From: Akkermansia sp.
Lineage (GTDB): Bacteria > Verrucomicrobiota > Verrucomicrobiia > Verrucomicrobiales > Akkermansiaceae
Length of the DNA stretch: 8,736 bases
Assembly (NCBI GenBank): GCA_017379255.1
Contig: JAFNWZ010000048.1
Span: 1 to 8,736, forward strand
Reading direction: 5' to 3'
In this document: positions 1 to 6,792 of the stretch, in pieces
How the letters are laid out: each line of letters begins with the position of its first letter
Numbering within the stretch: position 1 is the stretch's first letter
The notes under the pieces: model-generated
What the model was told of the DNA's origin: nothing
What the model saw: only the letters and a program-made list of their open reading frames with translations
The model's database searches: none
Position numbers and translations under genes: made by a program

Positions 1-1
1 C

Positions 2-295
2 GCGCCCAAGGCCATCAAGCTGCCCAACGGGCGCGAAGTCAAGCTGCTCTACCGCGAGGACGGCACCCCCGTTTTCGGGCTCAAATGCCAGCTGCTCTTC
101 GGCGTGCCGCAGACTCCCGTCATCGCAGAAGGCCGCGTGAAGTGCCTGGTGGAAATCCTGGCACCCAACCAGCGCCCCTACCAGATTACCAGCGACCTTT
201 CCTCCTTCTGGCGCAACGGCTACCCCCAGATGAAAAAAGACCTGGCAGGCCGCTACCCCCGCCACGACTGGCCCGACACCGCACCGGATGCGTAA
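2..295 (+). CDS. hrpB: ATP-dependent helicase HrpB, C-terminal end (partial)
   Basis: The reading frame is open from base 2 to the TAA at 293-295, giving the last 97 residues of a protein that begins before the window. The tail has the HrpB C-terminal pattern: LLFGVPQTPVIAEGRV, then ILAPNQRPYQITSDL, then SFWRNGYPQMKKDL and GRYPRHDWP. HrpB is a DEAH-box (superfamily 2) putative RNA helicase; the tail belongs to its HrpB-specific C-terminal domain, not to the helicase core, so no ATPase motif is visible here. Its physiological role is poorly defined in most bacteria. No terminator hairpin is evident after the stop, and the next gene's promoter starts about 40 nt downstream. Family assignment rests on the strongly conserved SFWRN...RYPRH.WP ending; confidence is high despite truncation by the window edge. 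Confidence 0.9.
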   Translation, partial: APKAIKLPNGREVKLLYREDGTPVFGLKCQLLFGVPQTPVIAEGRVKCLVEILAPNQRPYQITSDLSSFWRNGYPQMKKDLAGRYPRHDWPDTAPDA

Positions 296-333
296 ACGCA
301 GACGCGTTTTTAATATTCTGGCGCACTTCTGCC

Positions 334-362
334 TTGAATCGACACGCGCGCCCGTGTACAAT
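334..362 (+). promoter_or_regulatory. Sigma-70-type promoter for the transporter-lysA unit
   Basis: A -35 TTGAAT (334-339) and a -10 TACAAT (357-362) are separated by 17 nt. The predicted transcription start is near 369, only about 7 nt before the ATG at 376. It lies in the 80-nt gap after the hrpB stop. This is read from sequence only; the spacing and hexamer quality make it a good candidate. Confidence 0.65.
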
Positions 363-375
363 ACGCGCGTTTTCT

Positions 376-1482
376 ATGACTGAGCCCACTTCTCCCCAGC
401 AAGAACCGCCGCACTATTTCGGCGAAGGCGCGCGTTTCCTGCTCACCGCGGCAGCAGCCGTTATCGTCATTTACGGCTTGCAGGCTGCGCGCAGCGTCAT
501 CCTGCCCATCCTCATGGCCAGCTTCCTGGCCATCATCAGCTACTCCATCACCAAACTGCTCAGCAAATACCTGCGCTTCCCGCACTGGCTGGCCGTAGCC
601 GCCACCGTTGCAGCCGATGGCGGCATCCTCTTCGGCGTGGGCAGTGTCATTAATTTCCTGGCGGCAGACATGAAAGCCACCCTGCAGGGCGACTTCACTG
701 TACGCATGGTGGAAAAATACAACGAGCTCATGCACTGGCTGGGCAATTTCGGGCTGGAGGAACAGGCCCGCGCTATCGTGCGCTCTCCGCAGGATTTGTT
801 TGATACCCAGCAGCTGGTCAGCATGGTGCAGGCCATCTCCGGCCAGGCTATCTCCTTTGTGACCACCTGCACGCTGGTGCTCGTGCTCATGACTTTCATG
901 CTGGGTGAGGCCAAGCTGTTCAAGAAGAACCTGCACAAGCTGCCCAGCAGCTCCAAGGGCAAGGAGGATTTCACCGTGGCGCTCAACGGCATTCAGCGCT
1001 ACCTGTTCATCAAAACCATCGCCAGTGCCACCACCGGTGCCCTGGCATGGGGAGCCTGCGCGGCATGGGATGTACCCTTTGCCTTCCTCTGGGGCGTGGT
1101 GGCATACGTGCTCAACTACATCCCGACCATCGGTTCCATTGTGGCGGCCATTCCGCCTATCATCATGGCTCTGCTCATGGGCGGCTGGGGAGATGCAGCC
1201 GTCATCACCGTGTGCTACATCCTCATCAACTTCATGATTGGTAACGGCATCGAACCCATCTTCCTGGGCAAGCAGTTCGGCATTGCCACCTCGGTGGTGC
1301 TGCTGGCCGTGCTGTTCTGGGGCTGGGTATGGGGGCCCTGCGGTATGCTGCTGGCCGTACCCATCATGGTGCTCATCAAGCTGGCGCTGGAAAACTCGCG
1401 CGACCTTTCCTGGGTGGCCACCATCATGTCCGACGAAGTGCCCCGCCACGTCAAGAAATTCAACAACAAAACAGAAGAATAA
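376..1482 (+). CDS. AI-2E family transporter (PerM/YdiK-like permease)
   Basis: A 368-residue integral membrane protein of the AI-2E transporter superfamily, which includes E. coli TqsA/PerM-like permeases and some Na+(Li+)/H+ antiporters; the substrate cannot be deduced. Two membrane segments at about residues 18-60 and another at about 70-95 precede a soluble loop (about 100-155). The C-terminal half carries the family signature LNYIPTIGSIVAAIPP (from L246) and the conserved IGNGIEPIFLGKQFG then FWGWVWGPCGMLLAVP run. The frame stays open upstream to 85, but that part overlaps the hrpB tail in another frame and looks compositionally unlike protein. I therefore chose the ATG at 376, which gives a normal family length and sits just after the promoter. 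The next Met lies inside a membrane segment. There is no Shine-Dalgarno. lysA follows after 3 nt, so the two are probably co-transcribed. Confidence 0.9.
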   Translation: MTEPTSPQQEPPHYFGEGARFLLTAAAAVIVIYGLQAARSVILPILMASFLAIISYSITKLLSKYLRFPHWLAVAATVAADGGILFGVGSVINFLAADMKATLQGDFTVRMVEKYNELMHWLGNFGLEEQARAIVRSPQDLFDTQQLVSMVQAISGQAISFVTTCTLVLVLMTFMLGEAKLFKKNLHKLPSSSKGKEDFTVALNGIQRYLFIKTIASATTGALAWGACAAWDVPFAFLWGVVAYVLNYIPTIGSIVAAIPPIIMALLMGGWGDAAVITVCYILINFMIGNGIEPIFLGKQFGIATSVVLLAVLFWGWVWGPCGMLLAVPIMVLIKLALENSRDLSWVATIMSDEVPRHVKKFNNKTEE

Positions 1483-1485
1483 ACC

Positions 1486-2772
1486 ATGCATTCCTTTGCC
1501 TACAAAAACGGTGCACTCCACTGCGAGGAGGTCAACCTGGCGGATATTGCCTCCGCCGTCGGCACTCCGGTCTTTGTGTACAGCAAAAAGACCATTGCAG
1601 ATGACCTGGCCGAATTCCGCAACGCCCTGGCCCCGCTGAATGCCCATGTGGCCTATGCTGTGAAGGCCTGTTCCAACAAGGCTATTCTCAACCTCATGGC
1701 GCAGCAGGGCGCCGGATTCGACATCGTTTCCGCGGGTGAGCTCTGGCGTGTCATCAACGCCGGGGGCGACCCGACCCTCTGCACCTACGCAGGCGTAGCC
1801 AAGACCGAGCCGGAAATCCGCTACGCGCTGGAGCAGCAGATTTACTGCTTCAACTGCGAAAGCGAGAATGAGCTGCGCGAAATCAACCGCATTGCCGGCG
1901 AAATGGGAGTGAAAGCCCCGGTGGCCGTGCGCGTGAACCCGCATGTGGATGCCCACACGCACAAATACATCACCACCGGCAACGCGGAGAACAAATTCGG
2001 CGTGGATATCACCCGCATTGAGGAAGTCTACGCCACCATCGCCGCCGAAATGCCGAACCTGCACATCAAGGGCCTGCAGATGCACATCGGCTCCCAGCTC
2101 ACGGAAGTGAAGCCCTTTACCGATGCCATAGAAAAAGTAACCCCCATCGTTAAGAAGTTCATAGAGCTCTACAACATCGAGTTCTGGTCCATCGGCGGCG
2201 GCATCGGCATCGTATACGACGGCTGCCTGGAATCCGGCCAGCCGGAATGGTGGGCCGCACACCCGGAGCAGATTACCATTCAGAGCTATGCAGATGCCAT
2301 CATCCCCCTGCTGCAGCCGCTGGGTATCAAGATTCTGGTGGAGCCCGGCCGCCGCCTGGTAGGCAATGCCGCGGCCATGCTCACCACCTGTGTCTATGAG
2401 AAAAAGGGCGAAGCCAAGACCTTCAAGATGATTGATGCCGGCATGAACGACATCATCCGCCCTGCCCTGTACGAAGGCTATCACGAAATCTGGCCGGTGC
2501 AGGAACACAGCGGCGATGAAATCGTGGCCGACATTGTGGGCCCCGTCTGCGAATCCGGCGATTTCCAGGCTCAGAACCGCCGCATTGCCGATGTGAAGCC
2601 CGGCGAAGTGCTGGCCGAGCTCAGCGCCGGAGCATACGGTTTCAGCATGTCCTCCACCTACAACTCCCGCCCGCTGGCGGCGGAGGTGCTGGTGGATGGC
2701 AGCAAGTGGAGCATCATCCGCCGCCGCCAGACACTGGAAAAAATGGTAGAGGACGAATGCCTGCCGGACTGA
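1486..2772 (+). CDS. lysA: Diaminopimelate decarboxylase
   Basis: A 428-residue fold-type III PLP enzyme that decarboxylates meso-diaminopimelate to L-lysine, the last step of the lysine pathway, in the cytosol. Visible motifs in order: the PLP lysine in YAVKACSN (K60), ENKFGV, HIGSQ (200-204), the glycine-rich phosphate-binding GGGIGI (237-242), EPGRRLV (286 onward), CESGDF with the catalytic Cys355 and Glu356, and GAYGFSMSSTYNSRP with PLP-contacting Tyr384. The CESGD box and HIGSQ separate it from ornithine/arginine decarboxylases and from carboxynorspermidine decarboxylase. Length is normal for LysA. The ATG lies 3 nt after the transporter stop; an AGAAGA stretch about 10 nt upstream is at best a weak ribosome site. 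A strong terminator follows 25 nt after the stop, so lysA ends the unit. No other lysine gene is in the window. Confidence 0.97.
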   Translation: MHSFAYKNGALHCEEVNLADIASAVGTPVFVYSKKTIADDLAEFRNALAPLNAHVAYAVKACSNKAILNLMAQQGAGFDIVSAGELWRVINAGGDPTLCTYAGVAKTEPEIRYALEQQIYCFNCESENELREINRIAGEMGVKAPVAVRVNPHVDAHTHKYITTGNAENKFGVDITRIEEVYATIAAEMPNLHIKGLQMHIGSQLTEVKPFTDAIEKVTPIVKKFIELYNIEFWSIGGGIGIVYDGCLESGQPEWWAAHPEQITIQSYADAIIPLLQPLGIKILVEPGRRLVGNAAAMLTTCVYEKKGEAKTFKMIDAGMNDIIRPALYEGYHEIWPVQEHSGDEIVADIVGPVCESGDFQAQNRRIADVKPGEVLAELSAGAYGFSMSSTYNSRPLAAEVLVDGSKWSIIRRRQTLEKMVEDECLPD

Positions 2773-2797
2773 CAAGCCGCCAGCTGTCCATTTTTTT

Positions 2798-2826
2798 AAG
2801 CCGCCGGAATACTCCGGCGGCTTTTT
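2798..2826 (+). terminator. Rho-independent terminator after lysA
   Basis: A perfect 11-bp stem (AAGCCGCCGGA at 2798-2808 with TCCGGCGGCTT at 2813-2823), a 4-nt ATAC loop and a T run to 2826. It acts on the + strand; a T7 tract also precedes the stem. It separates the lysA transcript from the promoter starting at 2831. Confidence 0.93.
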
Positions 2827-2830
2827 ATTC

Positions 2831-2859
2831 TTGGCTATTGTGGCAAAGCATGCTAGTAT
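2831..2859 (+). promoter_or_regulatory. Extended -10 promoter for the stress-protein operon, leaderless geometry
   Basis: The -35 TTGGCT (2831-2836), a 17-nt spacer and the -10 TAGTAT (2854-2859), with a TGC extended -10 directly before it. Six bases separate the -10 from the ATG at 2866, so the canonical start site coincides with the A of the start codon. The promoter lies 5 nt after the lysA terminator, which supports it as the operon's main promoter. Confidence 0.72.
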
Positions 2860-2865
2860 GGGGGC

Positions 2866-3369
2866 ATGGTCAGAATATTAGCAGCAACCGATTTTTCAGA
2901 AGAAGGGCAGGCTGTGCTGGACTTTGCCGCCGAAATGGTGTGCAAGACCGGCGGCAAGATGTACCTGTTACATGCGGTGGAGCCCTGCATCATTGATGCA
3001 GCGGGCAGCCTTTCCGGCGCCAGCATGGGCGCAGGGGACATCCCCGGCAACCTGCCGAATGTTGATTACCAGCGCATGGATGCCTGCCAGGCCGTGCTTG
3101 CCATTGCAGATGCCCGCGCCAAGCAACTGGGCGAAAGCATCAGCAGGAAATGGGGCATCCCGATTTACGCCAAGGCTGAGGAAAGCGATGACATTGTGGA
3201 CTGCGTGCACCAGTTCTGCCGCCGCCACAATATCACCCAGCTGGTTATCGGCAACCGCCACCATTCCCTGCTCACCTCCATCCTGCTGGGTAATACCGCA
3301 GAAAAACTGGTGCGTGCGGCCAGCATTCCGGTAACGGTAGTGCCCTGCGGGCCCAACACCACGCATTGA
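2866..3369 (+). CDS. Universal stress protein (UspA family)
   Basis: A 167-residue single-domain Usp protein, cytosolic, first gene of a five-gene operon. The N-terminus ILAATDFSEEGQAVLDFAAEM is the standard first strand and helix of the fold, and LVIGNRHHSLLTSILLGNTAEKL then IPVTVVP is the C-terminal nucleotide-loop region. In ATP-binding Usps this loop is G-x2-G-x9-G-(S/T). Here G129 is present, the second glycine position is His132, and the end reads G142-N143-T144, so ATP binding is uncertain. A glycine-rich insert near residues 45-65 makes it somewhat longer than the usual 140-150. The start codon is set by the promoter immediately upstream; there is no leader and no Shine-Dalgarno. Its TGA overlaps the next ATG (TGATG). 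The specific stress it responds to cannot be told. Confidence 0.9.
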   Translation: MVRILAATDFSEEGQAVLDFAAEMVCKTGGKMYLLHAVEPCIIDAAGSLSGASMGAGDIPGNLPNVDYQRMDACQAVLAIADARAKQLGESISRKWGIPIYAKAEESDDIVDCVHQFCRRHNITQLVIGNRHHSLLTSILLGNTAEKLVRAASIPVTVVPCGPNTTH

Positions 3370-4160
3370 TGGTCATCCTCTTTCTGGGAGACGTAGTGGG
3401 CGAACCCGGCCGCTGCGCGTTGTACAAGGCTCTGCCTGAGCTTCAGGCTGAGTACGGGGTGGATGTTGTCGTGGTCAATGGCGAAAATGCCGCTGGCGGC
3501 AAAGGTATCATCCCCCGGCTGGCGCGCGAATTCATGGAGCACGGGGTGCATGTCATCACGCTGGGTGACCATGTGTGGGATCAATCTGACCTGATTCCCT
3601 GGCTGCCCGAAGCTCCCAATGTGCTGCGCCCGTTCAACCTGCAACCCGGCACCCCCGGTTCCGGCAGCTGCATCATCGACACCCCGGCAGGCAAACTGGG
3701 CGTGCTCTGCCTGCAGGGGCGCACCTTCATGCGCCCCGGTGCAGAAAACCCTTATACCCAGGGATACGAAGAAGCCCTGCGCCTGCGCGAAGCCGGGGCA
3801 GATGCCGTGCTGGTGGATTTCCACGGCGAGACCACCAGCGAGAAGATTGCCATGGGCTACCGCATGGATGGAGTGGCCAGCGCCGTCATCGGCACACACA
3901 CCCACGTACAGACGGCAGATGAACGCATCCTGCCCGGCGGCACGGCCTACCTGACCGATGCCGGCATGTGCGGCAGCCGGGATGGCGTGATTGGCCGCGA
4001 CGCCGGGAACGTGCTCTACGGGCTTATCACCAACCTGCCCAACCGCTTTCCGATTGGCGGATTCCCCGCCATGGCAAACGGAGTTATCATCGAGGTGGAT
4101 ACCGCCACGGGAAAAGCCACCAGGATTGAACGCATTACCCGCGTATACGACGAAAAATGA
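3369..4160 (+). CDS. YmdB/TIGR00282-family metallophosphoesterase (2',3'-cyclic-AMP phosphodiesterase type)
   Basis: A 263-residue cytosolic phosphodiesterase of the YmdB family; B. subtilis YmdB hydrolyses 2',3'-cyclic nucleotides and affects biofilm and sporulation decisions. Motifs align with it closely: FLGDVVGEPGR (Asp8), VVNGENAAGGKGI (Glu39, Asn40), LGDHVWDQ (Asp67, His68), LQGRTFMRPG, VDFHGETTSEK (His152) and GTHTHVQTADERILPGGTAYLTDAGM (His177, His179). All metal ligands are present, except that B. subtilis has Asn where this protein has Asp67. I use the ATG at 3369, which overlaps the preceding TGA by one base; a TTG one codon earlier is possible but less likely. The end overlaps tcdA by 4 nt (ATGA). 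The physiological substrate in this organism is unproven. Confidence 0.93.
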   Translation: MVILFLGDVVGEPGRCALYKALPELQAEYGVDVVVVNGENAAGGKGIIPRLAREFMEHGVHVITLGDHVWDQSDLIPWLPEAPNVLRPFNLQPGTPGSGSCIIDTPAGKLGVLCLQGRTFMRPGAENPYTQGYEEALRLREAGADAVLVDFHGETTSEKIAMGYRMDGVASAVIGTHTHVQTADERILPGGTAYLTDAGMCGSRDGVIGRDAGNVLYGLITNLPNRFPIGGFPAMANGVIIEVDTATGKATRIERITRVYDEK

Positions 4161-4936
4161 TGGATGTGGAACGATTTGGCGGCATAGCCCGCCTGTATGG
4201 AGTAAAGCCGGCTGAACGACTGGCGGCGGCACGCGTGGCCGTGGTGGGCATCGGCGGAGTGGGTTCATGGGCCGCAGAGGCTCTGGCACGCAGCGGCGTG
4301 GGCACTATCATCCTGCTGGATATGGATGACCTCTGCATCACCAACACGAACAGGCAGATTCACGCATTGGACGGCAATTACGGCCGCGCCAAGGTGGAAG
4401 CCATGGGTGAACGACTGCGTGCCGTCAACCCTGCGGTGCAGGTAGAGGAACTCATGGCATTCTACACCGTTTCCAAACCGGAACGTCTGTTTGACACCCA
4501 GCCGGATGTGGTGATTGATGCCATTGACAGCATGCGCCCCAAGGCGCACCTCATTGCCGAATGTTACAAGCGCCGCGTGCCGCTGGTCACCTGCGGCGGC
4601 GCAGGAGGACGCATCAACGCCGGGCTGATCGCCGTGGCAGATTTAGCCCGCAGCTGCGGGGACAACATGCTCTCCCAGCTGCGCAAGACACTGCGCAGGG
4701 AATACGACCTGCCCCTGCAGGACAAATGCCCGGAAACCGGTATCCGCTGCGTGTACTCCCCCGAGCGCCCGCGCTTCCCGAAATGCGACGGCACCGTGAG
4801 CTGCGAACGCGAAGCCCACCAGAAAGGTGGCATCGGCTGCGCCAGCGGCTTCGGCTCTGCCACCCACATCACCGGCACCTTCGGCTTCATGATGGCCGGG
4901 GAAGCCCTCAACCTTTTAACTCAAGACCACGCATGA
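4157..4936 (+). CDS. tcdA: tRNA threonylcarbamoyladenosine dehydratase
   Basis: A 259-residue E1/ThiF-like ATP-dependent enzyme that dehydrates t6A to cyclic ct6A at position 37 of ANN-decoding tRNAs. Seen in order: [11 protein letters not shown] at the N-terminus, the nucleotide-binding GIGGVGSW (31-38), [19 protein letters not shown] (53-71), [30 protein letters not shown], and [10 protein letters not shown] with [19 protein letters not shown] near the end. These match E. coli TcdA almost block for block. The E. coli C-terminal hydrophobic tail is not obvious here. The start overlaps the previous stop (ATGATGG: ATG at 4157 or 4160, both workable), and the stop overlaps the next ATG by 4 nt, indicating translational coupling. 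The neighbouring RNA methyltransferase fits an RNA-modification theme. Confidence 0.95.
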   Translation: MMDVERFGGIARLYGVKPAERLAAARVAVVGIGGVGSWAAEALARSGVGTIILLDMDDLCITNTNRQIHALDGNYGRAKVEAMGERLRAVNPAVQVEELMAFYTVSKPERLFDTQPDVVIDAIDSMRPKAHLIAECYKRRVPLVTCGGAGGRINAGLIAVADLARSCGDNMLSQLRKTLRREYDLPLQDKCPETGIRCVYSPERPRFPKCDGTVSCEREAHQKGGIGCASGFGSATHITGTFGFMMAGEALNLLTQDHA

Positions 4937-5529
4937 AATTCAACGACCGCACTGCACGAGCCAACAAGCACACAGCCAAGAGCGAAGCCCGATTCGAAAA
5001 GAAACCCGCTGCCACCATCGTGGTGAAACCCCGGCCGGAAGGCGAACTGCTGGACATTCTGGAAGCCCAGCCGCAGGGGCTCTACCTGGTGCTGGACTGC
5101 GTGCAGGACCCTCACAACCTGGGCGCCATCCTCCGCACAGCCGATGGCGCGGGCGTAGCCGCCGTCATTACCCCCAAGGATAAGTCTGTGGGCATTACCG
5201 AAACCGTACTGCGTGTTTCCGTGGGGGCAGCGGAAAATGTTCCCTTTGTGCAGGTGACCAACCTGGCCCGCACCATGAAACAGATGAAGGATGCCGGTAT
5301 CTGGTTTGTCGGCACCTCCGACCACGGAGACCGCTCGGTGTACGATATCGACTTCAAAGGCGGCATTGCCCTGGTCATGGGCGCCGAGGGTGACGGCATG
5401 CGCCGCCTGACCGAAGAGAACTGCGATTTCCTGGTGCGCATTCCCATGGCGGGCAAAGTTCCCTGCCTGAACGTATCGGTAGCCACAGGCGTGTGCCTGT
5501 ATGAAGCCGTGCGCCAGCGCAATCTGTAA
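4933..5529 (+). CDS. SPOUT RNA 2'-O-ribose methyltransferase, TrmH/RlmB type, short N-terminus
   Basis: A 198-residue methyltransferase of the TrmH (SpoU) group, which uses S-adenosylmethionine to methylate a ribose 2'-OH in rRNA or tRNA. Motif 1 is [21 protein letters not shown] (Asn62, Arg68), motif 2 is [10 protein letters not shown] (Glu152) and motif 3 is [18 protein letters not shown] (Asn180, Ser182). The pattern is closest to RlmB, which makes Gm2251 in 23S rRNA, but RlmB is normally about 240-250 residues with an L30e-like N-terminal domain. Here the first 50 residues are a Lys/Arg-rich stretch with only a remnant linker ([11 protein letters not shown]). The frame is open upstream inside tcdA, but the ATG at 4933 overlaps the tcdA stop (ATGA) and is the sensible start. 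The exact RNA target is unknown. Confidence 0.88.
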   Translation: MKFNDRTARANKHTAKSEARFEKKPAATIVVKPRPEGELLDILEAQPQGLYLVLDCVQDPHNLGAILRTADGAGVAAVITPKDKSVGITETVLRVSVGAAENVPFVQVTNLARTMKQMKDAGIWFVGTSDHGDRSVYDIDFKGGIALVMGAEGDGMRRLTEENCDFLVRIPMAGKVPCLNVSVATGVCLYEAVRQRNL

Positions 5530-5543
5530 AGCTGCAATTTGCC

Positions 5544-6329
5544 ATGAGCTGCATCATAGACATAGAGCCCCCGGCAGGGGCACTGGTCAGATTCATATCA
5601 GACCTGCACCTGGGGCACGAGCGCTGCGAAACCCCGCCCATGGGGCAACTGGCAGAGCTCCTGCAGGGGGTGGATATCCTCGTGGTGGCAGGAGACCTGG
5701 CAGAAACCCGCCCCTGCGCCTGGCAGGAACGCGGACTCACGGCGCGAAACGAATGGCGGCAACTCTGCCAGGCCCACGGCGTACAGCTGGTGGAAATTTC
5801 CGGCAACCATGACCCGGATACCCCTGCCCTGATGGCTCGTTTCTGGGAGGGCCGGGTGGTGGCCATGCATGGCCATGCCCTGCATAAGGAAGTAGCCCCC
5901 TGGAGCTGGGAGTACCTGCGCAACAAACAGGCCTGCAAAAAACTCATTGCTGACTTCCCCGATGCAGATGAGAATCTGGAAATCCGGCTGGAACTTTCCC
6001 GTGCCATGTGCCAGCTCACGCCCCCTATTCTGCGGCGGGAGGGGATTTCCAACCCGCTTCTGCGCGGTTTTCTGCACTGTTTCTGGCCACCGCAGCGGCC
6101 GCTGGGCATCGTGTGGAGCTGGCTCACCTGCGCCCGCCGCTGCGAGCAATTCACCCGCCGCTTTTTCCCGGAGGCAGAAGTCGTCATCTTCGGGCATCTC
6201 CACCGCTCCGGCAACTGGCGCTTCGGCAGACGCCGCATCCTGAACACTGGCGCCTGGTTCAAGCACGCCACACCGTATATCGTTGATATGCGGGATGCAC
6301 AAATCATTTCTTACAGAAAACACAAGTGA
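5544..6329 (+). CDS. Calcineurin-like metallophosphoesterase, substrate unknown
   Basis: A 261-residue cytosolic protein with the full metallophosphoesterase motif set: SDLHLGH (Asp20, His22), VVAGDLAE (Asp51), SGNHDPD (Asn88, His89), VAMHGHALH (His109, His111) and FGHLHRSG (His218, His220), followed by ILNTGAW. Between residues 115 and 210 there is a long, mostly helical insert rich in Trp, Arg and Cys that may form a lid over the active site. The insert does not show the LpxH lid pattern, and the second motif is GDLAE rather than the LpxH type, so I do not call it UDP-diacylglucosamine hydrolase. It begins 14 nt after the methyltransferase stop, with no Shine-Dalgarno, and is the last gene of the operon before a weak hairpin and the HU promoter. 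Confidence 0.85.
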   Translation: MSCIIDIEPPAGALVRFISDLHLGHERCETPPMGQLAELLQGVDILVVAGDLAETRPCAWQERGLTARNEWRQLCQAHGVQLVEISGNHDPDTPALMARFWEGRVVAMHGHALHKEVAPWSWEYLRNKQACKKLIADFPDADENLEIRLELSRAMCQLTPPILRREGISNPLLRGFLHCFWPPQRPLGIVWSWLTCARRCEQFTRRFFPEAEVVIFGHLHRSGNWRFGRRRILNTGAWFKHATPYIVDMRDAQIISYRKHK

Positions 6330-6340
6330 CATACGCAATA

Positions 6341-6365
6341 CATCCTGCGGATGACTACTTTTTTT
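6341..6365 (+). terminator. Weak candidate terminator after the metallophosphoesterase gene
   Basis: A short 5-bp stem, CATCC (6341-6345) with GGATG (6349-6353), is followed after 5 nt by seven Ts (6359-6365). The stem is short and the T run is not adjacent, so termination may be incomplete and some transcripts may read into the HU gene. Confidence 0.35.
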
Positions 6366-6385
6366 GAAAGAAACGCATTTATTGC

Positions 6386-6414
6386 TTGCGTTAAGCATTT
6401 TAGGGTGATATATT
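6386..6414 (+). promoter_or_regulatory. Promoter for the HU gene with overlapping inverted repeat
   Basis: The -35 TTGCGT (6386-6391), a 17-nt spacer and the -10 TATATT (6409-6414) predict a start near 6421, giving a leader of about 22 nt before the ATG at 6443. An inverted repeat AACGCA (6372-6377) N9 TGCGTT (6387-6392) overlaps the -35 and could be an operator. Confidence 0.65.
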
Positions 6415-6442
6415 CTGCACGTTACTGAATCCCCCTCATACT

Positions 6443-6709
6443 ATGAACAAGACCCAGCTCATCGACGCTATCCAGAAAGAACTCGGCCCGGACGCCACCA
6501 AGAAGTGCGCCGCCGATGCTTTGAATGCCACTCTCTCCGCCATCTCCAAGGCTGTTGCCACCGAAAAAGTTCAGCTTGTCGGGTTCGGCACCTTTGAAAC
6601 CAAGAGCCGCCCGGCCCGCACCGGCCGCAACCCCCGCACGGGCGAAGCTATGACCATTCCCGCCAGCAAGGTGGTGACGTTCAAGGCATCCTCCACCCTC
6701 AAGGGCTGA
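6443..6709 (+). CDS. HU-family nucleoid DNA-binding protein
   Basis: An 88-residue HU/IHF-superfamily protein, which acts as a dimer that bends and compacts DNA on the nucleoid. The N-terminal helices start MNKTQLIDAIQKELG, the core has VQLVGFGTFETKSR, and the DNA-binding arm has RTGRNPRTGEAMTIP, including the conserved proline used for DNA intercalation. The C-terminal helix ends KVVTFKASSTLKG. The length is standard for HU (about 90). Absence of IHF-specific features and the single short form favour HU, but HU and IHF cannot be fully separated from sequence alone. It has its own promoter and a very strong terminator, so it is a monocistronic unit, as expected for an abundant protein. The short leader has no Shine-Dalgarno. 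Confidence 0.95.
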   Translation: MNKTQLIDAIQKELGPDATKKCAADALNATLSAISKAVATEKVQLVGFGTFETKSRPARTGRNPRTGEAMTIPASKVVTFKASSTLKG

Positions 6710-6731
6710 TAGATTCCATCCTTTTTAACAG

Positions 6732-6770
6732 AAACACCCCCGGTTCCAGAAGAACCGGGGGTGTTTTTTT
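6732..6770 (+). terminator. Strong rho-independent terminator after HU
   Basis: A perfect 15-bp stem: AAACACCCCCGGTTC (6732-6746) and GAACCGGGGGTGTTT (6752-6766) around a CAGAA loop, with seven Ts at 6764-6770. It lies between the convergent HU and bioD genes. On the minus strand the sequence after the stem is only TTTCTGTT, so it may stop the bioD transcript less efficiently. Confidence 0.95.
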
Positions 6771-6792
6771 CATCGTGTAAACTCAATCGGCC

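Noticed and set aside
85..375. N-terminal extension of the transporter frame
   Set aside because: It overlaps the clearly coding hrpB tail in another frame, lacks family similarity and would lie upstream of the promoter at 334-362.
310..2775. An 821-codon open frame on the minus strand opposite the transporter and lysA
   Set aside because: It mirrors two well-supported genes and is rich in His, Gly and Asp as expected from reading G/C-biased codons in antisense; no family motif is seen.
3165..4289. A 374-codon minus-strand open frame opposite the YmdB-type gene
   Set aside because: Antisense shadow of a gene with complete family motifs.
4561..4932. N-terminal extension of the RNA methyltransferase frame
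   Set aside because: It lies inside tcdA out of frame, and its Arg/His-rich composition is that of a shadow frame.
5544..6329. Calling the metallophosphoesterase LpxH
   Set aside because: The LpxH lid motifs and second-motif context are absent; only the general phosphoesterase residues are shared.
5375..6398. Two long minus-strand frames opposite the methyltransferase and metallophosphoesterase
   Set aside because: Both overlap well-supported + strand genes and show no recognisable motifs.
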